NCBI GenBank assembly: GCA_937868765.1
Contig: CALMNL010000012.1
Location: forward strand, 1-43,781
Reading direction: 5' to 3'
DNA: 43,781 nt
DNA from: an uncultured Desulfatitalea sp.
GTDB lineage: Bacteria; Desulfobacterota; Desulfobacteria; Desulfobacterales; Desulfosarcinaceae
A program made the position numbers and the translations under genes. The notes beneath the pieces were generated by a model, which was given only the letters and a program-made list of their open reading frames with translations, did not search any database and was not told the DNA's origin. Positions 20,368 through 27,178 of the stretch are shown here, in pieces. How positions within the stretch are numbered: the stretch's first letter is position 1; the number at the start of each line of letters is the position of its first letter.

Positions 20368-22614
20368 ATGATCAGCAAAGAACTCAGCGTAACATTAGGA
20401 TTTGCGGTTAGAGAAGCCAAACGCCGTCGTCATGAATATGTGGGTATCGAGCATATCCTGTTTGCGATCCTTCACGATGGAAATGGCGTTGAAATAATCA
20501 GTGGCTGTGGCGGCGACGTCGAACACCTCAAGGGCGCTCTGGAAAACTTCTTTAACGAAAAAATGGAAGTGATCCCGGAGGGCGATGAGTATGTGCTGCA
20601 ACAGACCATCGGATTCCAGCGGGTGATCCAGCGCGCCGTCAATCATGTACGGTCGGCGGAAAAATCGGAAGTTTCGGTTAGCGATATTCTGGCTTCCATT
20701 TTCATGGAGAAGGATTCCCACGCGGCCTTTTTCCTCAACCAGGAGGGCATCACACGTCTGGATGTGCTCAACTACATCTCGCATGAATTGCCCTCGGAGC
20801 CGCCGGCCTCCAATGATCCGGTGGGGTTCAGCAAAACAGAGACCGAGACAGACAAGGACAAGAAAAAAACCAATCCGCTGGAGACCTATACGGTGGATAT
20901 GGTTCGTCAGGCCGCCGAAGGCAAACTCGATCCCCTCATCGGACGGGAAAGCGAACTGCAGCGAACCATGCAGGTACTCTGCCGACGGCGTAAGAACAAC
21001 CCCGTGTTCGTCGGTGAGCCCGGCGTGGGCAAGACCGCCATGGCAGAAGGTCTGGCCCAGAAGATCTACAATGGCGAAGTGCCGGAGATGCTCAAGGACA
21101 TGCGCGTTTACAGCCTCGACCTGGGGGGCATGCTGGCCGGCTCCAAGTTCAGGGGCGATTTTGAGCAGAGGCTCAAAGGGGTGATCTCCGAGTTACAGAA
21201 GCGCAAGAACGTGATTCTTTTCATCGACGAAATTCACACCATCGTCGGTGCCGGTGCCACGAGCAGCGGTTCGATGGATGCATCCAACATTCTCAAACCG
21301 GTGTTGGCCAATGGCGAGATCCGTTGCATCGGTTCGACCACCTACGAAGAGTACAAGAACCACTTCGAAAAGGATCGGGCTCTCTCCCGGCGGTTTGAAA
21401 AGATTGAAATTTCAGAACCATCACTGGATGAAAGCGTTAAGATCCTGAAGGGGTTGCGCTCGCGGTACGAAGAACACCATGATATCGTTTATACGGATGC
21501 CGCACTCAAGGCGGCTTGCGAGTTATCCGCCAAATATCTTAACGACCGTTTCCTGCCCGACAAGGCCATCGACGTCATCGACGAGGCGGGTGCCTTTGTG
21601 CGGCTTTCGGGCGGGGTTCACCGCAGCAAGATCAATCCCTCTGATATCGAGAAAATAGTGGCTAAAATGGCCCGGGTCCCCACCGTGAGTGTCTCCACGC
21701 CCGATCGGGCCAAGTTGGAAGGATTGGAAGAGCGGCTGAAGCAGGTGGTATTTGGCCAGGATGACGCCATCACGGCCCTTACCACCGCCATCAAACGGCA
21801 GCGAGCCGGATTGGGGCATCCGGAAAAGCCGGTTGGCTCGTTCCTTTTCACAGGCCCGACCGGCGTGGGCAAAACCGAAGTGGCGCGGCAAGTGGCGTTG
21901 AGCCTGGGCGTGGAGTTTATCCGCTACGACATGAGCGAGTACATGGAAAAGCACGCCGTCGCGCGGCTGATCGGCGCCCCCCCAGGCTATATCGGTTTTG
22001 ATCAGGGCGGGCTACTCACCGACGGCATTCGCAAGCACCCCTACAGCGTACTGCTGTTGGACGAAATCGAAAAAGCCCACCCGGATCTCTTCAATATCTT
22101 GTTGCAGGTCATGGATCACGCCACATTGACCGACAACACGGGGAAAAAGGCCGATTTCCGCAACGTAATCCTCATGATGACCTCCAATGCCGGCAGCCGC
22201 GAAATGAGTTCCTCCACCATCGGCTTTGGGGATCCCAAGAAGGATGCTTCCCGTAAAGGAAAGCGCGCCATTGAAAAGTATTTCAGCCCTGAATTCCGCA
22301 ACCGCCTGGATGGTGTCATCACTTTCAACGGTCTGACAATGGAAATCATGGAGCAGATCGTGGATAAATTCATGTCCGAATTCGCCGTCCAGCTGGCGGC
22401 CAAAAAAGTAGTCCTGGCGTACACCGATGCCACCCGCAACTGGATGGCTCAAAAAGGGTATGACCCCGATTATGGAGCCCGGCCGTTGGCCCGAGTACTG
22501 CAGACTGAGGTAAAGGATGTTCTCGCCAATGAGATTCTTTTTGGCAAACTCGAAAAGGGTGGCAAGGTCACAATTGACCTGAAAGACGATAAGTTGACTT
22601 TTGAGTACGATTGA
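20368..22614 (+). CDS. clpA: ATP-dependent Clp protease ATPase ClpA
   Basis: AAA+ unfoldase of 748 residues working with ClpP. The N-terminal Clp_N repeat spans about residues 1-145. The first AAA module has Walker A GEPGVGKT (216-223) and Walker [11 protein letters not shown]; the second has GPTGVGKT (496-503) and [13 protein letters not shown]. An arginine-finger/sensor region is in [13 protein letters not shown]. Length and order match E. coli ClpA (758). The gene is four bases after clpS, and a strong terminator follows. ClpP is not in the window. Confidence 0.97.
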   Translation: MISKELSVTLGFAVREAKRRRHEYVGIEHILFAILHDGNGVEIISGCGGDVEHLKGALENFFNEKMEVIPEGDEYVLQQTIGFQRVIQRAVNHVRSAEKSEVSVSDILASIFMEKDSHAAFFLNQEGITRLDVLNYISHELPSEPPASNDPVGFSKTETETDKDKKKTNPLETYTVDMVRQAAEGKLDPLIGRESELQRTMQVLCRRRKNNPVFVGEPGVGKTAMAEGLAQKIYNGEVPEMLKDMRVYSLDLGGMLAGSKFRGDFEQRLKGVISELQKRKNVILFIDEIHTIVGAGATSSGSMDASNILKPVLANGEIRCIGSTTYEEYKNHFEKDRALSRRFEKIEISEPSLDESVKILKGLRSRYEEHHDIVYTDAALKAACELSAKYLNDRFLPDKAIDVIDEAGAFVRLSGGVHRSKINPSDIEKIVAKMARVPTVSVSTPDRAKLEGLEERLKQVVFGQDDAITALTTAIKRQRAGLGHPEKPVGSFLFTGPTGVGKTEVARQVALSLGVEFIRYDMSEYMEKHAVARLIGAPPGYIGFDQGGLLTDGIRKHPYSVLLLDEIEKAHPDLFNILLQVMDHATLTDNTGKKADFRNVILMMTSNAGSREMSSSTIGFGDPKKDASRKGKRAIEKYFSPEFRNRLDGVITFNGLTMEIMEQIVDKFMSEFAVQLAAKKVVLAYTDATRNWMAQKGYDPDYGARPLARVLQTEVKDVLANEILFGKLEKGGKVTIDLKDDKLTFEYD

Positions 22615-22652
22615 AAAGCCGCGTCAATCCATTTATAGGAGTTTAAAAGGGC

Positions 22653-22684
22653 ACGGGGCGGGAAAATTCCCGCCCCGTTTTCGT
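22653..22684 (+). terminator. Rho-independent terminator after clpA
   Basis: A 10-12 bp stem, ACGGGGCGGG with CCCGCCCCGT, closes an AAAATT loop and is followed by TTTTCG. It lies 38 bases after the clpA stop. Confidence 0.88.
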
Positions 22685-22728
22685 TATTACAGATCACCGG
22701 CCGCACAGGTCTGAGAAATACCCATTCC

Positions 22729-23421
22729 ATGCCAGTCTATTTATTGTCGGACCAACTCATTTTTCCGCCGGTTCATATGGCAACCGAGGATGGTCTGCTT
22801 GCAGTCGGCGGGGATCTGAGCGTTGATCGCCTGCTGCTGGCCTATCGAAGCGGCATTTTCCCCTGGTACGCCGAAGGCGACCCGATCCTCTGGTGGTCCC
22901 CTGACCCACGGCTCGTGCTATTTCTCGATGAGCTTAACATTTCAAGATCGTTAAAAAAAACACTAAGGCAGGGTGTATTTCAAATCACCATGGATGCGGC
23001 TTTCGAGCAGGTAATCAGTGCGTGTGCCAACACGCGTCTTGAAAATGGCACTGGCACCTGGATCACCGAGGAAATGAAAAATGCCTACTGCCGCCTGCAT
23101 GAACTCGGTTATGCCCATTCAGTCGAGGCCTGGCGGGATGGCCAATTGGCCGGGGGCCTATACGGCGTTTCATTGGGAAGCGCCTTTTTTGGTGAATCCA
23201 TGTTTTCAAAAGCGACCAATGCGTCCAAGGTCTGCCTGGCGCATTTAGTTCAATATCTGCAAACCCACGGTTTCGCTTTTATCGATTGCCAGGTTGCCAC
23301 CGATCATCTGCAGCGAATGGGGGCGCGTAACATTCCACGGACTGAGTTTATCTCTCAACTATTTCAGTCCTTACGATATCCCACCTTACTTAGGGCTTGG
23401 GTGAACCCAGACCTATCATAG
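22729..23421 (+). CDS. aat: Leucyl/phenylalanyl-tRNA-protein transferase
   Basis: Adds Leu or Phe from aminoacyl-tRNA to the N-terminal Lys or Arg of proteins, making N-degrons read by ClpS. The 230 residues show LLAVGGDLSVDRLLLAYRSG, IFPWYAEGDPILWWSPDPR, GTWITEEMKNAYCRLHELG and LAGGLYGVSLGSAFFGESMF, all family signatures, and a GAR-IPR tail near 205. ATG 22729 has no obvious Shine-Dalgarno. It lies 114 bases beyond clpA, completing the clpS-clpA-aat N-degron set, a grouping also known from E. coli. Downstream the base composition turns AT-rich. Confidence 0.96.
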   Translation: MPVYLLSDQLIFPPVHMATEDGLLAVGGDLSVDRLLLAYRSGIFPWYAEGDPILWWSPDPRLVLFLDELNISRSLKKTLRQGVFQITMDAAFEQVISACANTRLENGTGTWITEEMKNAYCRLHELGYAHSVEAWRDGQLAGGLYGVSLGSAFFGESMFSKATNASKVCLAHLVQYLQTHGFAFIDCQVATDHLQRMGARNIPRTEFISQLFQSLRYPTLLRAWVNPDLS

Positions 23422-23718
23422 GCATGGTTGACGAATTTTTTTTAAAACACATTCGAACCCCAGCCTGGCAAAGATAAAAAAGTTAAATCATAACTGAAGA
23501 ATGCAATAAATTTGTTGCAACTATCAAAAGATGTTGCTATATGCTCGCCCGCTCATTGATTAATCCCAATGGGCACCCACCGATTTTTTTTCCTGAAAAT
23601 TAATGGATGAAGTGTGTCGCAATAGCGAGATGGAGAGCCACCGTGGCTTTTCAGCATGGGTACATCTGGGGGCGATGACGCATTGATCTCAATTTCGCAG
23701 GGAAATTGGCTAACAATA
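23422..23718 (+). other. AT-rich intergenic stretch after aat
   Basis: No gene of convincing size is seen. A run of T residues after 23437 could end aat transcription. One stem, AGCCA-CCG-TGGCT extended by wobble pairs, lies near 23632-23652, and CAATTTC/GAAATTG forms another just before 23710. A 27-codon frame starting at 23603 has no supporting features. Confidence 0.3.
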
Positions 23719-23736
23719 TATGTAAAATATTACATA
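23719..23736 (+). promoter_or_regulatory. 18-bp palindrome, candidate activator site (site A)
   Basis: TATGTAA (23719-23725), AATA, TTACATA (23730-23736) is a perfect 7-4-7 inverted repeat. Its centre is about 150 bases upstream of the sigma-54 promoter for the small PEP-CTERM-like gene, the usual distance for an enhancer-binding protein. It matches the palindrome at 40744-40761 in the pattern TAnGTAA-N4-TTACnTA. Confidence 0.55.
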
Positions 23737-23875
23737 GTTTGTGTGAAAATGGGATGTCTAATACATAGTTATAAAGTGGCTCCTTGAGAGCTGGACTGGA
23801 CCCCATGGCGGCTTAACACTCGATAACTATCTATAAATTAATATAATTTTTTTAGATTAAGGATCTTCGAAGTTT

Positions 23876-23891
23876 TGGCATTGCAGTTGCT
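23876..23891 (+). promoter_or_regulatory. Sigma-54 promoter of the PEP-CTERM-like gene
   Basis: TTGGCA at 23875-23880 and TTGCT at 23887-23891 give GG-N10-GC exactly (GG 23877-23878, GC 23889-23890). This is close to the sigma-54 consensus TGGCAC-N5-TTGCW. Transcription would begin near 23902, about 40 bases before the ATG at 23942. Confidence 0.8.
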
Positions 23892-23941
23892 TTTAAGCCG
23901 TATAGGTTTGATGGCTTCAAGTGGTGTGGGGAGGTGCTCAG

Positions 23942-24139
23942 ATGAAAAAGGTTCTCAAATACATTATTTCAATAGCGGGGCTTATGTCTGTGGTTCTGTT
24001 TTGTGTAAGCGCGACCGCAAGTATCGCAACTGCGCCCGCTAGTGCAAGTCAGGCATTTTCAGAACCGATAAATATGTTGCTGGCGGGTTTTGGTCTTATT
24101 GGCTTTGGAAGCTTAATAAAAAAAAGAACTCTCCGATAA
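23942..24139 (+). CDS. 65-residue secreted PEP-CTERM-like mini-protein
   Basis: Residues 1-26 form a signal peptide (basic start, hydrophobic core, SATA before the likely cut). The C-terminus has the three parts of an exosortase sorting signal: a short motif SEP (40-42) in place of PEP, a hydrophobic helix INMLLAGFGLIGFGSLI (43-59) and a basic end KKRTLR. Only about 15 residues rich in Ala and Ser would remain between the two signals. GGGGAGG lies about eight bases before ATG 23942, so the ribosome-binding site is strong. A good sigma-54 promoter lies upstream and a terminator follows. PEP-CTERM proteins are known to depend on sigma-54 and on exopolysaccharide loci in other bacteria; no exosortase is in the window. 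It could also be a small membrane protein that mimics the signal. Confidence 0.72.
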   Translation: MKKVLKYIISIAGLMSVVLFCVSATASIATAPASASQAFSEPINMLLAGFGLIGFGSLIKKRTLR

Positions 24140-24166
24140 GAGAGTCATAAAAACAAGAAACAATGC

Positions 24167-24202
24167 GGCCTGGTGGGTTATGCCCGTCAGGCCATTTTTT
24201 TT
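24167..24202 (+). terminator. Rho-independent terminator after the PEP-CTERM-like gene
   Basis: GGCCTG (24167-24172) pairs with CAGGCC (24188-24193), with an inner GGG/CCC pairing, followed by eight T residues (24195-24202). It makes the mini-gene a monocistronic unit. Confidence 0.92.
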
Positions 24203-24277
24203 GAGGTTGATTCTTCTATCACCAGTTGGCAGACACAGCGATTGGAACCTTTGCCATATCCTTTTCTAATTTCTTGC

Positions 24278-24303
24278 TATGTAATAGATCTTGTTGTATG
24301 TAA
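24278..24303 (+). promoter_or_regulatory. Two direct TATGTAA half-sites upstream of the regulator pair
   Basis: The heptamer TATGTAA, one arm of the palindrome at 23719, appears at 24278-24284 and again at 24297-24303, 19 bases apart in the same direction. They lie 60-85 bases before the response-regulator start. Autoregulation is possible. No sigma-54 promoter was found here. Confidence 0.3.
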
Positions 24304-24362
24304 GGCATGTTAGCTCTCTTTTTGGGGAGAACGTAGCATAACCCACCTTCAAGGAGCGGCAA

Positions 24363-24734
24363 ATGAGCTCGCCACCTAAAGTGTTAATAATTGATGACAC
24401 AGAGGAGGTATTGTTTGCCCTGTGCAAATTTTTCAAGCAAAAGGGCTATAATGTGATTTCCGCTTCTAACGGTTTGGATGGCCTTAAAATGATCGAGGCC
24501 GAAAAGCAGGATCTTGACATCATCATTACAGATTTGGTTCTGCCGAATATCAGTGGGGTGGCCGTCATCTCCATCGTCAAAAAGAAATATCCAAATCTGC
24601 CGGTAATTGCCATTACTGGCTGGGGCGAACATCCGGAAGCTTTGGCCAAAGAGGCCAAGGCGGATCTTGTGATGGAAAAACCTTTTAAATTACCAGAACT
24701 TGAAAAGGCTGCAAGGGATCTCCTTGCAAAGTAG
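24363..24734 (+). CDS. Receiver-only response regulator
   Basis: Single receiver domain of 123 residues with no output domain. The acidic pair is Asp11-Asp12 (VLIIDD), the phosphorylated Asp is Asp57 (IITDLVLP), the switch Thr is Thr85 (AITGWG) and the conserved Lys is Lys106 (MEKPFK). AAGGAGCGGCAA precedes ATG 24363. The stop codon is two bases before the start of a sigma-54 activator that lacks its own receiver. The pair therefore looks like an NtrC-type regulator in two pieces, with phosphorylation of this subunit possibly controlling the neighbour. No histidine kinase is in the window. Confidence 0.93.
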   Translation: MSSPPKVLIIDDTEEVLFALCKFFKQKGYNVISASNGLDGLKMIEAEKQDLDIIITDLVLPNISGVAVISIVKKKYPNLPVIAITGWGEHPEALAKEAKADLVMEKPFKLPELEKAARDLLAK

Positions 24735-24736
24735 AG

Positions 24737-25795
24737 ATGTCTGCAATGGGCCCACCCATCATCGGCGCCAGCGAATCTATGCGCAAAATCAAGGAACTCG
24801 TTGAGCATGTGGCTCATACGGGATTCAATACGGTCATTTTTGGGGAAAGCGGCGTGGGCAAGGAGGTCATTGCGCAGAATCTTTACCAGAAATCTCCACG
24901 GATGGGGAAGCCCTTTGTCAAAATCAACTGCGCTGCCTTGCCTGAAGGGCTATTGGAAAGCGAACTCTTTGGTTATGAACGCGGCGCTTTCACGGGCGCT
25001 GAGCAGAAGCGAAGAGGAAAATTTCAACTCGCCCATGGAGGCGTTCTGCTGTTAGATGAGATTGGAGACATGTCATTGGTTTTGCAGGCAAAACTTTTGC
25101 ATGTGCTTCAAAGCGGCGAATTCGCTCCCCTCGGATCTGAAAAAGACGTTAAAACCGATACATGGGTAATCGCTGCAACCAACCATGATCTCAAACAAGA
25201 CATCAGTGACGGAAAATTTAGAGAAGATCTTTACTATAGATTGAATATCATCAAAATCTACGTGCCGCCGCTCCGCGAAAGACCGGAAGATATCGAACCG
25301 CTGATCGATTTTTACATGAACGAGTACGCATCGCAGCTGGGCGGCATTCAGATCGAACGCCCCAGCGCAGGCGTGATCCATAAAATGAAACAATATCACT
25401 GGCCGGGTAACGTCAGGGAACTGCAGAATGTTCTTAAGCGAATGCTGGTGCTGGGCGAGTGCGAGCAAATCATCGACGAACTCTTTGCCGGAGGCATCAG
25501 CCGGCAACCCGATCAGGCACAGGCGGACAGTCCCAGCCAGCCCGATATGATCCATTCGCTATTAGAGATAAATGGAAAAGAAGAGATGGGAGGGCAGAAC
25601 TTTTCCTTGAAAGCCGCTAAAAAAAGAGCTGTCGACCGCGTCGAAAAAGAGATCATCTCCTACGTTCTGACCAAAACCGACTGGAATCGCAGCAAGGCTT
25701 CCAGAATCCTGAAGGTCAGCTACAAAACCCTTCTGAACAAAATAACTGAACTCAATATTACCCCGCCTTCCGGCACAGGTGGATTTTCTCAATAA
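24737..25795 (+). CDS. Sigma-54 enhancer-binding activator without receiver (AAA+ plus Fis HTH)
   Basis: Transcriptional activator of 352 residues that would remodel sigma-54 RNA polymerase using ATP. Walker A is GESGVGKE (36-43), the sigma-54 contact loop is GAFTGA (83-88), Walker B is GGVLLLDEIGD (about 101-109), and the sensor region is REDLYYRLNIIKI with Arg fingers. A Fis-type helix-turn-helix follows at about 310-345 (DWNRSKASRILKVSYKTLLNKI). There is no N-terminal regulatory domain: the protein starts straight with IIGASESMRKIKELV. It starts two bases after the receiver gene, in another frame, so the pair is a split NtrC-like system. PrsR, the PEP-CTERM regulator of other species, is a fused version. 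Targets may be the four sigma-54 promoters nearby. Confidence 0.94.
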   Translation: MSAMGPPIIGASESMRKIKELVEHVAHTGFNTVIFGESGVGKEVIAQNLYQKSPRMGKPFVKINCAALPEGLLESELFGYERGAFTGAEQKRRGKFQLAHGGVLLLDEIGDMSLVLQAKLLHVLQSGEFAPLGSEKDVKTDTWVIAATNHDLKQDISDGKFREDLYYRLNIIKIYVPPLRERPEDIEPLIDFYMNEYASQLGGIQIERPSAGVIHKMKQYHWPGNVRELQNVLKRMLVLGECEQIIDELFAGGISRQPDQAQADSPSQPDMIHSLLEINGKEEMGGQNFSLKAAKKRAVDRVEKEIISYVLTKTDWNRSKASRILKVSYKTLLNKITELNITPPSGTGGFSQ

Positions 25796-25835
25796 GCCCT
25801 CCGTGAGTTGAACGCCTCCTTTCTGGTCATTACTG

Positions 25836-25858
25836 TTACCTTCAGGTGTTGACCTGAA
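25836..25858 (+). promoter_or_regulatory. Dyad TTCAGGT-GTTG-ACCTGAA after the activator gene
   Basis: A perfect 7-4-7 inverted repeat (25841-25858) overlaps an adjoining TTACCTT half-site (25836-25842). There is no T-run, so a terminator is unlikely. It sits about 160 bases before the sigma-54-type promoter at 26012 and could be an activator site or an mRNA 3' stem. Confidence 0.35.
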
Positions 25859-26011
25859 AAATAATCCCCACCCTACTATTTAGTTTTTTTCACATTCGAC
25901 CAGAGGCTTAGGAACCATTTTGCGCCGTAGCTTTTCCGGTCGTTATGCATAGAGGAATAATAACGGTAAGTTGTCAGCATGAAAAGAGTGATCCGGCAGG
26001 GATCTGGTTGG

Positions 26012-26027
26012 AGGTACCGAACTTGCA
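26012..26027 (+). promoter_or_regulatory. Sigma-54-type promoter of the Arg-rich small gene
   Basis: AGGTAC (26012-26017), five bases, TTGCA (26023-26027); GG 26013-26014 and GC 26025-26026 are exactly ten bases apart. The -24 element is less than ideal. Transcription would begin near 26037, just where the folded leader starts. Confidence 0.55.
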
Positions 26028-26036
26028 TATTGAATA

Positions 26037-26170
26037 AGGAGGGGTGGGATCGAAAAAAGTCCCCGAGCCGCTACTCCAGCGAAAGTGGGAGCTCAAAACT
26101 ATCTGAAGTGACAGGGTGCTCCCTTACGCCGGCAAGACGTTAACAGGCACCGAGTCACTTTTAACAAGGT
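26037..26170 (+). ncRNA. Candidate structured leader RNA upstream of the Arg-rich gene
   Basis: Three nested or successive stems are readable. GGGA/TCCC closes an A-rich loop near 26046-26064. CTCC-A-GC-GAAA-GT-GGGAG (about 26075-26091) is a hairpin with a GNRA tetraloop. AAGTGAC-AG-GGTGC pairs with GCACC-GA-GTCACTT (about 26105-26160), with a tandem G-A internal loop. The last stem ends in TTTT just before the ribosome-binding site of the next gene, so folding could affect its expression. It does not match the c-di-GMP (GEMM) consensus or any riboswitch that I can name. Confidence 0.4.
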
Positions 26171-26173
26171 CAT

Positions 26174-26434
26174 ATGGGGATAAATAACTTGTTAGTCGCG
26201 GGAAATTATGTGTCGCTTTCTATGGCCAATCGGATACAGGATCAGTGCGAAGGGGAATTTTCGGTGAACACAAACTGCAACGACAGAGGCGGGCGCCGCA
26301 AAAAAGCGGACCGGAGGCAGTTTTCGTATACGTTTCATATCCCAGAGAGAAGAAGCGGCTCAGATCGGCGCAATTCTGATGATCGGCGAAAAAGCGTGCG
26401 TGAACCCGACGGTATGTCAATTTCAGTCTCATAG
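26174..26434 (+). CDS. Small Arg/Asp-rich protein with RRxxDRR motifs
   Basis: Protein of 86 residues, function unknown. The C-terminal half holds repeated basic-acidic motifs: RRKKADRRQFSY, then ERRSGSDRRNSDDRRKS. Such 'RRSGxDRRxxxDRR' proteins are common in Desulfobacterota near signalling and polysaccharide genes, but no activity is established that I know of. No signal peptide or membrane segment is seen, so it is likely cytoplasmic. ATG 26174 has AAGG five bases upstream; an internal ATG at 26222 is possible and would leave the motif part. It lies behind a sigma-54-type promoter and a structured leader. Confidence 0.7.
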   Translation: MGINNLLVAGNYVSLSMANRIQDQCEGEFSVNTNCNDRGGRRKKADRRQFSYTFHIPERRSGSDRRNSDDRRKSVREPDGMSISVS

Positions 26435-26458
26435 AGTTCATTTTTAAGAATTGCTCTC

Positions 26459-26547
26459 CGGTTCCCGTGCTCTGCGTGGGGACCACAGTAAACAGCGTGT
26501 GGGTTGCGTTGCGGTGAGCGGTGTTGCCACGCAGAACATGGGAACGA
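26459..26547 (+). repeat. REPIN-like pair of inverted palindromes
   Basis: GTTCCCGTGCTCTGCGTGG (26461-26479) is the inverse of the segment 26527-26545, with 17 of 19 bases matching. Each arm is itself an imperfect palindrome (GGTTCCC...GGGGACC; GTTGCC...GGGAAC). The motif resembles the GTTCCCACGCTCTGCGTGGGAAC repeats common in many bacterial intergenic regions and linked to RAYT-type IS200-like transposases. No transposase is in the window. Confidence 0.6.
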
Positions 26548-26636
26548 GAGGCGCAAGCGGCACCTGTATGCGAAAACTACAGGCAATAGCCGTATGCTGA
26601 TCTGGGCCGGCACATTGGGCAAATAAATCATAAAAA

Positions 26637-26654
26637 GTGGCAAAACATTACCTA
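26637..26654 (+). promoter_or_regulatory. Degenerate copy of the 7-4-7 palindrome (site B)
   Basis: GTGGCAA-AACA-TTACCTA keeps one full arm (TTACCTA, identical to the site at 40744) and four of seven bases in the other. Its centre lies about 146 bases before the sigma-54-type promoter at 26790, a spacing similar to site A. Confidence 0.3.
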
Positions 26655-26789
26655 AAAAGCGGTTCTTTTCCTACCACATAAAATCCCTACCCTTTTTCGA
26701 CCCATGCCTCATATTACCACTTTTCCAGTATTACACGTAATATTGATTAGATAAAAAATAAAGTCGAGAACCGCATGTGGTCCAATTTT

Positions 26790-26805
26790 GGGCATATAAA
26801 TTGCT
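26790..26805 (+). promoter_or_regulatory. Sigma-54-type promoter for the exopolysaccharide operon
   Basis: GGGCAT (26790-26795), five bases, TTGCT (26801-26805); GG 26791-26792 and GC 26803-26804 are ten bases apart. Transcription would begin near 26816 and reach the Wzz-like gene through a leader of about 360 bases that contains a large hairpin element. Confidence 0.6.
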
Positions 26806-26879
26806 AAACCCCCACTAAACTATTTGGTTATTCATTTTACGATGCTCTTGAGTGGTGATTTCTGAAAAACCGACAATAC

Positions 26880-27026
26880 TACAGGCCATCTCAAAATAAG
26901 GATTTTGGTTCAAAATCGCGGCGGAGGCAAATGTTAAACCGCAGACATATAATAATATTTGGAGGATTTAAAATTTGCCTCCAACAAAGAGTTTGGGCCA
27001 AAATCTTTATTTTGAGATGGCTTGTA
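26880..27026 (+). mobile_element. MITE-like long inverted repeat flanked by TA
   Basis: Left arm 26882-26938 and right arm 26967-27024 are imperfect inverted copies (roughly 47 of 57 positions agree), joined by a 28-base centre. The outermost 26 bases (CAGGCCATCTC... against ...GAGATGGCTTG) differ at only two positions. A TA dinucleotide borders each end (26880-26881 and 27025-27026), as expected for IS630/Tc1-type insertions. It has no coding capacity. In RNA it would form a very long hairpin in the operon leader. Confidence 0.65.
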
Positions 27027-27178
27027 ATCAAATGCTGACGATAAAGGAATCATCGCCGAAAACGACCGACATCCATATGGTACATCAGCTATAAATCCAT
27101 GTTGAATAAAATAATGATATATGAGAATATCTAACCAAAGGTATTTATTAGAAAAGACTGAATACTGAGCAGAATGAG

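Noticed and set aside
25841-25858. Terminator after the sigma-54 activator gene
   Set aside because: The dyad TTCAGGT/ACCTGAA is followed by AAAAATAAT on the + strand, not by T residues.
26037-26170. c-di-GMP (GEMM-I) riboswitch for the leader of the Arg-rich gene
   Set aside because: A GNRA-capped hairpin followed by CTCAAAACT is suggestive, but the conserved GGGCAAACC and the 3' GCnGGGnTnCCG elements are missing.
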